From Sphingomonas sp. Root720 (lineage in GTDB: Bacteria > Pseudomonadota > Alphaproteobacteria > Sphingomonadales > Sphingomonadaceae): a DNA stretch of 64,000 bases. A program made the translations under genes and the position numbers. Numbering within the stretch: the first letter of the stretch is position 1; every line of letters starts with the position of its first letter. Below are positions 16,213-23,849 of the stretch, piece by piece. The stretch covers positions 310,001 through 374,000 of the forward strand of contig NZ_LMID01000001.1 in the NCBI RefSeq assembly GCF_001428605.1, in the 5' to 3' direction. The notes under the pieces were generated by a model. That model did not search any database, was not told the DNA's origin, and was given only the letters and a program-made list of their open reading frames with translations.

Positions 16213-17133
16213 TTGAATCATTCGACACGTCTGGACGGCAAGGTAATAGCGATCACTGGGGCCGGCCGAGGGATCGGGCGCGACATAGCGCTTCTATGCG
16301 CGCGCCAGGGCGCTTCCGTCGTGGCCAACGACCTGGGGGTGAGCACCGAGGGGGAAGGCGGCGATGCCAGCCCTGCCGATGAGGTGGTCGCCGAGATCAC
16401 CGCCGCAGACGGCCGCGCCATCGCCAACCATGCCAGCGTCGCCGATCCCAAGGGCGCGACATCGATCATCGAAGATGCGGTGCGGACATTTGGCCGCATC
16501 GACGGCGTCGTGAACAATGCCGGCATCCTGCGCGATCGTATCTTCCACCGCCTGTCGGAAATCGATTGGCGTCAGGTGGTCGAAGTACATCTTAACGGTG
16601 CCTTCCTCGTCTCGAAGGCGGCAGCACCCTATTTCAAGGATCAGGGATCGGGCGCCTTCGTCCACTTCACCTCGACGACCGGGCTCGTCGGAAATTTCGG
16701 CCAGGCCAATTATGCCGCCGCGAAACTGGGCATCGTCGGCCTGTCCAATTCGATCGCGCTCGATATGGCGCGCTTCGGCATTCGCTCGAACTGCATCGCC
16801 CCCTTCGCCTGGAGCCGGATGATCGCGAGCATCCCGGCAAAGGACGAAGCCGAAGTCCAGCGGCTCGAACGCCTTAAATCGATGTCAACCGACAAGATCG
16901 CCCCGATGGTCGCCACCTTGCTGTCGGATGCGGCGGACGGCATCAGCGGCCAGATCTTCGGGGTTCGCAAGAACGAGATCTTCCTTTTCTCCAAGCCGCG
17001 CCCGATCAAGACGATGCACCGATCGGAAGGGTGGACGCCCGAAAGCATCGCGGCGGAACTTCTGCCTGCCATGAAGCCGGTGATGGAGCCCCTCGCGCGC
17101 TCCGCCGACATCTGGCCCTATGATCCGGTATAA
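16213..17133 (+). CDS. short-chain dehydrogenase, peroxisomal (3R)-hydroxyacyl-CoA dehydrogenase-like
   Basis: A TTG at 16213 follows GGAGGA (16203-16208) and gives 306 residues; the frame is open from 16201. VIAITGAGRGIGRDIA binds NAD, NNAGILRD is the following SDR segment, and NYAAAKLGIVG carries the catalytic Tyr and Lys. The long loop with VANDLGVSTEGEGGDASPADEVV is typical of the dehydrogenase part of multifunctional enzyme type 2 and of its stand-alone bacterial relatives. It would oxidise a (3R)-hydroxyacyl-CoA to the 3-ketoacyl-CoA, and matches the MaoC (2-enoyl-CoA hydratase 2) encoded 5 nt downstream: together they recreate peroxisomal MFE-2. Confidence 0.9.
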   Translation: MNHSTRLDGKVIAITGAGRGIGRDIALLCARQGASVVANDLGVSTEGEGGDASPADEVVAEITAADGRAIANHASVADPKGATSIIEDAVRTFGRIDGVVNNAGILRDRIFHRLSEIDWRQVVEVHLNGAFLVSKAAAPYFKDQGSGAFVHFTSTTGLVGNFGQANYAAAKLGIVGLSNSIALDMARFGIRSNCIAPFAWSRMIASIPAKDEAEVQRLERLKSMSTDKIAPMVATLLSDAADGISGQIFGVRKNEIFLFSKPRPIKTMHRSEGWTPESIAAELLPAMKPVMEPLARSADIWPYDPV

Positions 17134-17138
17134 TCACC

Positions 17139-17972
17139 ATGGCTCTGAACCCTGCGGCGCTGGTCGCCAAACCCCCGATCGAGACGCTGCACAAGCTCTC
17201 GAAAGAAGATGTCATCCTATATGGGCTTGGCGTCGGCGCATCCGAACTTCCCTTCCTCTATGAAAAGGGATTGAAGGTGCTGCCGACCATGGCCTTCACC
17301 ATGGCGACGCCCGGCTTCTTCTGGCCCGAACCCGAATATGACGTCGATTGGCGGCGCATCCTGCATGGCGAAAGCTACGCCCGGATCCACAAGCCGCTGC
17401 CGACGAGCGGCAATCTCGTCGGCCGTACGACCTTCGGCCCGGTCTACGACAAGGGCGATAAGGGGGCGATCGTCTATCAGAACCGCGAAATCTTCACCGA
17501 GAATGGCGAGCTCGTCGCCTCCATAAGGAGCGGCAGCTTCCTGCGCGGCGATGGCGGCAATGGCGGGACGGCCGACAGCCAGCCCGCCCCCCACCCGATC
17601 CCGGCGAGGCCAGCCACCGCCATCATCGACATGGCGACGGCCGAAACCCAGGCCCTGATCTACCGATTATCGGGCGATATGAACCCCTTGCATGCCGATC
17701 CCGAAATTGCGGCTGACGGCGGCTTCCCCCGCCCGATCCTGCATGGGCTGTGCACGCTCGGCGTCGCCTTCCGCGCCGTTCTGGCCGAGCTCTGCGATAA
17801 TGAGCCCGAACGTGTGAAGGCGCTTGGCGCACGCTTCGCCAGCCCCGTCTATCCCGGCGAGACGATCCGGGTCGAGATCTGGAGCGACGGCGATCATCAC
17901 GGCTCGTTCCGGGCCAGCATCCCCGATCGCGATGTCATAGTCCTCAACAACGGTCTGGTGGAGTTCGCATGA
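17139..17972 (+). CDS. MaoC-family double-hotdog (R)-enoyl-CoA hydratase
   Basis: The 277-residue protein is long enough for two hotdog folds. The second carries the hydratase-2 motif YRLSGDMNPLHADP, with D180 and H185 as the catalytic pair, followed by GFPRPILHGLCTLG. It hydrates trans-2-enoyl-CoA to (3R)-hydroxyacyl-CoA; relatives of this length act on bulky acyl chains, including steroid side chains. It begins 5 nt after the SDR that would oxidise its product, and its stop overlaps the next start as ATGA, so the three proteins should be made together. Confidence 0.92.
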   Translation: MALNPAALVAKPPIETLHKLSKEDVILYGLGVGASELPFLYEKGLKVLPTMAFTMATPGFFWPEPEYDVDWRRILHGESYARIHKPLPTSGNLVGRTTFGPVYDKGDKGAIVYQNREIFTENGELVASIRSGSFLRGDGGNGGTADSQPAPHPIPARPATAIIDMATAETQALIYRLSGDMNPLHADPEIAADGGFPRPILHGLCTLGVAFRAVLAELCDNEPERVKALGARFASPVYPGETIRVEIWSDGDHHGSFRASIPDRDVIVLNNGLVEFA

Positions 17973-19417
17973 CAGAGGCATCCGGTATCCTGTCCTACGG
18001 CGTCTATCTGCCTCGCAAGAGGCTGCAGCGTGCCGCGATCCACGCCGCCAACGGCTGGTTCGCACCCGGTCTCGAGGGTCTGGCGCGCGGCGAACGCACG
18101 ATCGCCGATTGGGATGAAGACAGCGTCACCATGGCGGTGGAAGCGGCGCGCGCTGCGCTCGAGGATCATGATCGCCAGTCGATCACCGGGCTTTCGCTCG
18201 CCTCGACGACCCTGCCCTTCGCGGATCGGCTGAACGCCGGCATCGTCAAGGAGGCTCTGAACCTGCCCGATGACGTGGCGGCCTATGATCTCACCGGCAG
18301 CCAGCGAGCGGCGACCTCGGGGCTCGCCCAGGCGCTGCAAGCCGCTGGCCGGGGCGTCCATCTCGCTTTGGCGGGCGAGCTCCGGAAGGCCCGCCCCGCC
18401 TCGGAAGCGGAAATGACCCAGGGAGACGGGGCGGCCGCTTTGCTCGTCGGCCGGGGCAAGGTGATTGCCCGTCATCTGGGATCGCGCAGCGTGACGATCG
18501 ATTTCGTCGATCATTATCGGATGACCCGTTCCGACTTCGATTATCATTGGGAAGCGCGCTGGATCCGGGACGAAGGCTATCTCTGCATGATCGGGGAGGC
18601 GCTGCGCGATGCGCTCGGCGCCATGGACATCGCCGTCGACACCGTCGATCATCTGATCGTGCCGGTCACGGCGCGCGGCGTCGGCGAAGGCATCGCGAAG
18701 CGCGTCGGCATCCGAAGTCAGGCCCTGATCGATCCGCTGCTCCAGCAGGTCGGCGACACGGGCGCCGCGCATCCTCTGCTGATGCTGTCGGCGGCGCTCG
18801 AACGGGCGAAGCCCGGGCAGGTGATCGTGCTGATCGGCTTCGGCCAGGGCGTCGACATCGTCGCCTTCGAGACAACTGCCGCCCTTGCAGACCTGCCCGG
18901 CCGGCGCGGCGTTGCCAGCGCGCTCGATCGGCGGATGCCGGACGACAATTACCCGCGTTATCTGTTTCATCGCGGCTTGCTCGATCTCGATCGCGGCATG
19001 CGCGCGGAGTTCGATCAGAAGCAGCCGGGCACGACCTTGTGGCGGCATCGCAAGGCGGTGCTCGGGCTGGTCGGCGGACGCTGTACCCAGACCGGCGTAG
19101 TGCAGTTCCCGAAGAGCGACGTCAGCGTGGGTCGCAACGATCACGCGGTCGGCACGCAGCAGGATTATCCGCTGGCCGAGCTGCCCGCGCGCATCGTCAC
19201 CTATACCGCCGATCGGCTGACCTATTCACCCGCGCCGCCAAGCTATTATGGCGTCATCGATTTCGAAGGCGGCGGTCGCATGATGACCGAATTTGCCGAC
19301 GCGACCGAGGACCAGATCGAGGTGGGATGCGCGATGCGGATGGTGTTCCGGATCAAGGCTTTCGATGAGCAGCGCGACTTCGTCAAATATTTTTGGAAAG
19401 CCGCGCCCGCCAACTGA
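17969..19417 (+). CDS. HMG-CoA synthase/KAS III-like domain fused to a DUF35 (OB-fold) domain
   Basis: This 482-residue protein has two parts. Residues 1 to about 320 are thiolase-fold, like HMG-CoA synthase (ILSYGVYLPRKRL, later VIVLIGFGQGVDIVAF). Residues from about 330 on match DUF35: a helix with RYLFHRG, a degraded zinc ribbon keeping one cysteine (GGRCTQTG), and an OB fold. At the nucleophile the expected Cys is Gln112 (DLTGSQRAATSGL), so no acyl-enzyme can form by the standard route. DUF35 proteins hold SCP-x thiolases or aldolases in complexes, as in archaeal HMG-CoA synthesis and steroid side-chain cleavage. The thiolase gene follows directly, and the two products probably associate. 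The function is inferred. Confidence 0.75.
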   Translation: MTEASGILSYGVYLPRKRLQRAAIHAANGWFAPGLEGLARGERTIADWDEDSVTMAVEAARAALEDHDRQSITGLSLASTTLPFADRLNAGIVKEALNLPDDVAAYDLTGSQRAATSGLAQALQAAGRGVHLALAGELRKARPASEAEMTQGDGAAALLVGRGKVIARHLGSRSVTIDFVDHYRMTRSDFDYHWEARWIRDEGYLCMIGEALRDALGAMDIAVDTVDHLIVPVTARGVGEGIAKRVGIRSQALIDPLLQQVGDTGAAHPLLMLSAALERAKPGQVIVLIGFGQGVDIVAFETTAALADLPGRRGVASALDRRMPDDNYPRYLFHRGLLDLDRGMRAEFDQKQPGTTLWRHRKAVLGLVGGRCTQTGVVQFPKSDVSVGRNDHAVGTQQDYPLAELPARIVTYTADRLTYSPAPPSYYGVIDFEGGGRMMTEFADATEDQIEVGCAMRMVFRIKAFDEQRDFVKYFWKAAPAN

Positions 19418-19440
19418 TCGGGCGCGCGGAGGAGATCGAT

Positions 19441-20640
19441 ATGCCGAGCGGCATCAAGGACAAAGTTGCCATATTAGGAATGGGCTGCGCCAAATTCGGC
19501 GAGCGCTGGGACAAGGACGGAGACAGCCTCATGGTCGAGGCTTATGAGGAGGCGATTGCAGACGCCGGAATCGGCACGTCGCAGATCGATGCCGCCTGGC
19601 TCTCGGTCGCGTTCGACGCCGTCAACATCGGGCCTTCGGGCATACCGCTGGCAATGGCCCTGCGTCTCGGCGATGTCGGTGTCACCAAGGTCGAGAACTA
19701 CTGCGCCAGCGGGACGGAAGCGTTTCGCGGCGCGGTCTACGCAGTCGCGAGCGGCGCTGCCGATATCGCGCTCGCCATGGGCGTCGAGAAGCTGAAGGAC
19801 ACGGGCTATGGCGGCCTCCCGGTGCGCTCGCGCGGCACGACCTTCGATATGGTCGGCGTCACCGGCTCCGCGCCGGGCCAGTTCGCCCAGCTCGCCTCCG
19901 CCTATCGCGCCGCGCACGATGTGAGCAAGGATGACCTCAAGCGCGCCATGGCGCACATCTCGGTCAAGAGCCATGATAATGGCGCTAAGAATCCGAAGGC
20001 GCATCTGCGCAAGCGCATCGATATCGAAACGGTGCTCAACGCGCCGCTCATCGCCGAGCCGCTGGGCCTCTATGACTGCTGCGGCGTATCCGATGGCGCC
20101 GCCTGCGCGATCGTGACAACGCCAGAAATCGCGCGCAGCCTGGGCAAGACCGATCTCGTCACCGTGAAGGCGCTGCAAATCGCGGCCTCGAATGGATGGG
20201 AGATCCAGGGGGCCGGCTGGAACGGTAGCTATTTCCACACCACCCGCGTCGCGGCCACCCGTGCCTATCAGGAAGCCGGCGTCACCGCCCCGCGCGACCA
20301 GATCAGCCTGATGGAGGTCCATGACTGCTTCTCGGTCACCGAACTGGTGACGATGGAGGATCTCCATGTCTCGCGCGAAGGCGAAGGCTGGAAAGATGTG
20401 CTGAACGGCTTTTTCGACGCGGGCGGCACGATTCCGTGCCAGATCGACGGCGGCCTGAAATGCTTCGGCCATCCCATCGGCGCATCCGGCCTGCGGATGA
20501 TCTACGAGAATTATCTCCAGTTGCTCGGCCGCGCGGGTGAGCGGCAGCGCAAGAAGCCGCCCAGCCTCGCGCTCAGCCACAATCTGGGCGGCATGCCCAG
20601 TCAGAATGTATCGGCCGTCGCGATCGTCGGCCTCGCCTGA
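19441..20640 (+). CDS. SCP-x-type thiolase (acetyl-CoA acetyltransferase family)
   Basis: The ATG at 19441 after GGAGGAG gives 399 residues. The nucleophile is C88 in VENYCASGTEAF, VHDCFSVTELV precedes the final domain, and the GHP motif is CFGHPIGASG (H344). It lacks the C-terminal Cys loop of classic thiolases, as is normal for the SCP-x group, whose members cleave branched 3-ketoacyl-CoAs or act as retro-aldolases with a DUF35 partner. The preceding gene ends in a DUF35 domain, which supports such a complex. It releases acetyl- or propionyl-CoA as the last step of the operon's cycle. It ends at a strong hairpin facing a convergent SDR. Confidence 0.92.
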   Translation: MPSGIKDKVAILGMGCAKFGERWDKDGDSLMVEAYEEAIADAGIGTSQIDAAWLSVAFDAVNIGPSGIPLAMALRLGDVGVTKVENYCASGTEAFRGAVYAVASGAADIALAMGVEKLKDTGYGGLPVRSRGTTFDMVGVTGSAPGQFAQLASAYRAAHDVSKDDLKRAMAHISVKSHDNGAKNPKAHLRKRIDIETVLNAPLIAEPLGLYDCCGVSDGAACAIVTTPEIARSLGKTDLVTVKALQIAASNGWEIQGAGWNGSYFHTTRVAATRAYQEAGVTAPRDQISLMEVHDCFSVTELVTMEDLHVSREGEGWKDVLNGFFDAGGTIPCQIDGGLKCFGHPIGASGLRMIYENYLQLLGRAGERQRKKPPSLALSHNLGGMPSQNVSAVAIVGLA

Positions 20641-20662
20641 GGGCAGGCCCATGACAGAGGGG

Positions 20663-20688
20663 GGCAGAGGGGGCCGCCCCCCTCTGCC
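20663..20688. terminator. bidirectional hairpin between convergent thiolase and SDR genes
   Basis: GGCAGAGGGGG (20663-20673) and CCCCCTCTGCC (20678-20688) form a perfect 11-bp stem with a 4-nt loop. It fills most of the 53-nt gap between the thiolase stop (20640) and the SDR stop (20694). No T-tract is visible on either side, but the position and strength fit a shared terminator. Confidence 0.65.
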
Positions 20689-20693
20689 AGCGC

Positions 20694-21443
20694 TTATTGC
20701 GCGTAGATCGAGCCGCCGTTCACATAGAGCGACTGGGTGTTTACCCAGCGCCCGTCCGACGAGGCGAGGAAGAGCACCGCGTCGGCGATTTCCTGGGGGT
20801 CGCCGGGGCGCGCGAACGGAGTCGATCCCGGCTCGGTGCCGGTGCCGTCGCCGGATGCGGTGGCGGCGGTCCGGTCGGTCAGGGTGAGGCCCGGCGCAAG
20901 CGTGTTGACGCGAATGCCGCGCGGCGCGAGCTCCCGAGATAGCGCCCGCCCGAGCTGCTCAATCGCTAGCTTCACCGCCGAATACAGCGCCACCTTCGGA
21001 ATGGCGAGGCGCGTCAGGCCCGAGGAAAAATTGATGATCGCGCCGCCATCACGGACGGTGCGCGCCGCTTCCTGCATCGAGATGATGTATCCCTTCAGGG
21101 TCAGCAGCTGCTCGTCTATCAGCGCTTCGCTCAGCGATCCGATCTCGCCGATGCTGCTGTTGGGATGGGCATTGTTCACGACGATGTCGAGCTGGCCGAA
21201 GGCGCCCAGCGCTTGTCGATAGAGCGCCCGGATCGACTCGGCGTTCGCCATATTGGCCTGCACCGCAACGGCCTTGCTGCCGGCGGCCTCGATAGCCCGA
21301 ACGGCGTCATCGGCCGCCACTCGGTCCGTCTGATAGTTGACGATGACCGATGCCCCCTCGCGCCCGAAGCTTTCCGCGATCGCGCGCCCGATCCCGCGCG
21401 ACGATCCGGTGACGAGTGCCACCTTGCCTTGCAATCTTCCCAT
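20694..21443 (-). CDS. short-chain dehydrogenase/reductase
   Basis: The homologous start is the ATG at 21443 (MGRLQGKVALVTGSSRGIGR), giving 249 residues; the frame continues upstream without homology. ALVTGSSRGIG binds the dinucleotide, VNNAHPNSS is an NNAG variant (the Gly is replaced by His), and YSAVKLAIEQLG holds the catalytic Tyr/Lys. DGRWVNTQSLYVNGGSIYAQ is the usual C-terminal segment of the FabG-like group. It is a lone leftward gene between two rightward operons, so its place in the pathway is unclear; oxidation of a ring or side-chain hydroxyl is likely. Confidence 0.88.
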   Translation of the reverse strand: MGRLQGKVALVTGSSRGIGRAIAESFGREGASVIVNYQTDRVAADDAVRAIEAAGSKAVAVQANMANAESIRALYRQALGAFGQLDIVVNNAHPNSSIGEIGSLSEALIDEQLLTLKGYIISMQEAARTVRDGGAIINFSSGLTRLAIPKVALYSAVKLAIEQLGRALSRELAPRGIRVNTLAPGLTLTDRTAATASGDGTGTEPGSTPFARPGDPQEIADAVLFLASSDGRWVNTQSLYVNGGSIYAQ

Positions 21444-21520
21444 GCGACACTTCCTTTCCGTTGTCCGGCCCTTGTACGCCATATGGTCGAGCCTGGATGG
21501 ATAGATGGCGCCAGCCACGC

Positions 21521-21546
21521 CTCCCCCACCCGAGGCGGGGGGTGAG
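21521..21546. repeat. G/C-rich imperfect hairpin upstream of the CoA-transferase operon
   Basis: CTCCCCCACC (21521-21530) pairs, with two mismatches, with GGGGGGTGAG (21537-21546) around the loop CGAGGC. It sits in the 153-nt gap between the divergent SDR and CoA-transferase genes. It resembles the C-tract/G-tract elements at about 15291 and 28621. It may act in RNA or be a relic of a dispersed intergenic element. Confidence 0.35.
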
Positions 21547-21596
21547 CAAGGCAAGGCAGCGGAATAGCGTCAATCCATGTAATAAAGGAGCGACGG

Positions 21597-22781
21597 GTGC
21601 CAAGACACAAGGCCCTGGAGGGGATCAAGGTTCTCGATCTGTCTCAAGGCGTGGCCGGCCCACATTGCGGCCTGATCTTCGCCGAACATGGCGCGGACGT
21701 CATCAAGGTCGAGCCGCCGGCGGGCGATTGGCTTCGCCGGCTCGGCCGAAGCCATGACGATCTTTCCGCGCATTTTCTCGCCTTCAACCGGGGCAAGCGG
21801 AGCCTGTCGCTCGATCTGCGCGACGATGCCGGGCGCGAAGCGGCGCTGGCCCTGGCGGCGCAGGCCGATATCCTGATCGAGAATAACCGACCCGGCGTGA
21901 GCGATCGGCTCGGGCTGGGATATGCACAGGTCAGTGCCGTCAACCCGGGCATCATCTATGTCTCGGTGACCGGCTTCAGCCAGACCGGCCCTTATCGCGA
22001 TCTGCCCGGCACCGATGGCGTGATCCAGGCCTATACCGGGATCATCGACGCCAATCGCCCGCCCGAAGGCCCCGGGCACAAACTGAGCTATGTCGCGGTG
22101 GATTTCACCGCCGGGCTCTATGCCTATCAGGCCGCGATTACCGCCCTCTATGCTCGGCCGGTCCACGGCGGAACGCATCTCGACATCAGCCTCACCGGAT
22201 CAATCGCAGCGCTTATGTCTGCCAAATATATCGAAGCCGTGCTCGATGGGGAGGCTGCGCGGAGAGACATGTCCTGCCCCTGTGGCACGTTCGAGACGAA
22301 GGACGGCCTGCTCTACATGGTCGTCATGTCCGACGCGCAATGGCCGAAATTGCTGGCGGCGATGGACTTGACCGAGGTGCTGGGCGATCCGCGCTACGCG
22401 GCGCTTCCCGATCGGCATCGCCAATCGGACGTCATCGACCCGATCCTGAAGGCCCGCTTCGCCGAAATCTCCACGGCCGAATGGTGCGAGCGCCTGTCGG
22501 CGGCGGACCTCCTCCACTATCCCGTGCGGACCTATCTCGATTTTCTCGATGACGAACATGTCCGCCAGACGAACATGTTCACCTGGGCCTCGCAAGATGG
22601 CGTCGGCCGCTTTCCCGTCGCCCATCTCCCCGGCACGCCGCCGCGGGAGGCGCATGACTCGCTCCTTCGGGCGCCGCACCTCAACGAACATGCCGCGCTC
22701 GTCATGCCGGGCGGCGCCTGGCCTCGGCCCGGCCCAAGCGATCAGCCGAAAGATATCGAACGACAGAGGGAAGCGATCTGA
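21597..22781 (+). CDS. CoA-transferase family III (CaiB/BaiF) protein
   Basis: A GTG at 21597 with AAAGGAG upstream begins a 394-residue protein. VLDLSQGVAGPHCGLIFAEHG is the CoA-binding N-terminus, and D169 in YVAVDFTAGLYA falls exactly at the catalytic Asp of formyl-CoA transferase. The racemase residues of the 7086-8198 homologue are absent (the region around 130 reads GPYRDLPGTD). It is therefore expected to move CoA from a donor thioester to a free acid without ATP. It heads the operon CoA-transferase, MetE-like, aldehyde dehydrogenase, crotonase. The donor and acceptor are unknown. Confidence 0.88.
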   Translation: MPRHKALEGIKVLDLSQGVAGPHCGLIFAEHGADVIKVEPPAGDWLRRLGRSHDDLSAHFLAFNRGKRSLSLDLRDDAGREAALALAAQADILIENNRPGVSDRLGLGYAQVSAVNPGIIYVSVTGFSQTGPYRDLPGTDGVIQAYTGIIDANRPPEGPGHKLSYVAVDFTAGLYAYQAAITALYARPVHGGTHLDISLTGSIAALMSAKYIEAVLDGEAARRDMSCPCGTFETKDGLLYMVVMSDAQWPKLLAAMDLTEVLGDPRYAALPDRHRQSDVIDPILKARFAEISTAEWCERLSAADLLHYPVRTYLDFLDDEHVRQTNMFTWASQDGVGRFPVAHLPGTPPREAHDSLLRAPHLNEHAALVMPGGAWPRPGPSDQPKDIERQREAI

Positions 22782-22783
22782 CA

Positions 22784-23815
22784 ATGGCGGAAACTCGTCA
22801 TATCCATCTGGTCGGGAGCATGAATCTCCCAACGGCGGAATATGCCATGACGCTCGCTGCATCGACGATGGGCGATGGCCTGCTGCGCCTGCCCGATGGC
22901 GAACCCGGCCCGCGACGCGGCTGGATCTTCTATCAGCGGCCGATGTTCACCCATAACAAATGGCTCGCCGCCTCACCCGACGCCGCCCGGACGGGCATAG
23001 CCGACATCAACGCTAAGCGAGTCCTGCGCAGCGGCGTGCGGGCCGAAGAGATCGAATTTCCCGAACTCGGCTATGCGCGCGAGGCGCGCAATTCGTTCCG
23101 CTGGTTCGAACAGGAAGTGGCGGCCGGCCGGATTCCGGCGCACATGCGGTTTCAGGTATCGTTGCCGACGCCCTATGCCTGCCTCATCAGCTCGGTCGAG
23201 GTCGATACGCTGCCGCAGGTGGAGCCCGCTTATGAAGCGGCAATGCTTCGCGAAATCGCGGCAATATGCGATCATATTCCGCATGATCGCCTAGCCATTC
23301 AATGGGATATCTGCCTCGAAATGCTACAGTTCGACGGCGGCAGCCCGGCGCTGCCCCCCTTCGACGCAGGCGCGCATTCGGGCCGGTTCAAGCGACTGAC
23401 CGCCGCCGTGCCCCCGGGCGTCCATCTGGGCATGCATCTGTGCTATGGCGATTTCGACGGCAAGCATGTCATCGAACCTGCAAATACGGGCAAGCTCACC
23501 GCTTTTGCCAACTGGATCACCGCGCTCAGCGCGAGGCCGCTGCAATGGATCCATATGCCGGTGCCAGTCGCGCGCAGTGACGAGGCCTATTTCGCCCCGC
23601 TCGCGAATCTGAAGCTTCACGAGGAGACCGAGCTGTTCCTCGGTCTGGTCCATCTGTCGGACGGGGTCGAAGGCGCGCGGCGGCGCATCGATGCCGCCCG
23701 GCGTCACATCGAACGTTTCGGTATCTCCACCGAATGCGGGATCGGCCGGGCGCATACGACGCCGGAGATTTCCGATCTTTTCGACATCCATATCAAAGCC
23801 GCGCGCGAGGCATGA
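22784..23815 (+). CDS. MetE/UROD-like TIM-barrel protein of unknown function
   Basis: I do not recognise a defined function. The 343-residue protein has the sequence style of the cobalamin-independent methionine synthase/uroporphyrinogen decarboxylase barrel: IHLVGSMNLPTAEYAM at the start, VHLGMHLCYGDFDGKH in the middle, and FGISTECGIGRAHTTPEISD near the end. His and Cys in HLCYGD and Cys in TECGIGR could provide a metal site like the zinc of MetE. It is shorter than MetE and lacks that enzyme's N-terminal folate domain. It lies 2 nt after the CoA-transferase and just before an aldehyde dehydrogenase. That suggests a role in C1 or methyl transfer, or cleavage of a pathway intermediate (inference). 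Confidence 0.7.
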   Translation: MAETRHIHLVGSMNLPTAEYAMTLAASTMGDGLLRLPDGEPGPRRGWIFYQRPMFTHNKWLAASPDAARTGIADINAKRVLRSGVRAEEIEFPELGYAREARNSFRWFEQEVAAGRIPAHMRFQVSLPTPYACLISSVEVDTLPQVEPAYEAAMLREIAAICDHIPHDRLAIQWDICLEMLQFDGGSPALPPFDAGAHSGRFKRLTAAVPPGVHLGMHLCYGDFDGKHVIEPANTGKLTAFANWITALSARPLQWIHMPVPVARSDEAYFAPLANLKLHEETELFLGLVHLSDGVEGARRRIDAARRHIERFGISTECGIGRAHTTPEISDLFDIHIKAAREA

Positions 23816-23849
23816 GAACCGGTGTGGACGTGGCGGCAGGGAGACGAGC

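Noticed and set aside
17897-19144. Minus-strand 415-codon frame opposite the synthase-DUF35 gene
   Set aside because: No domain, and it is antisense to a gene coupled by ATGA on the plus strand.
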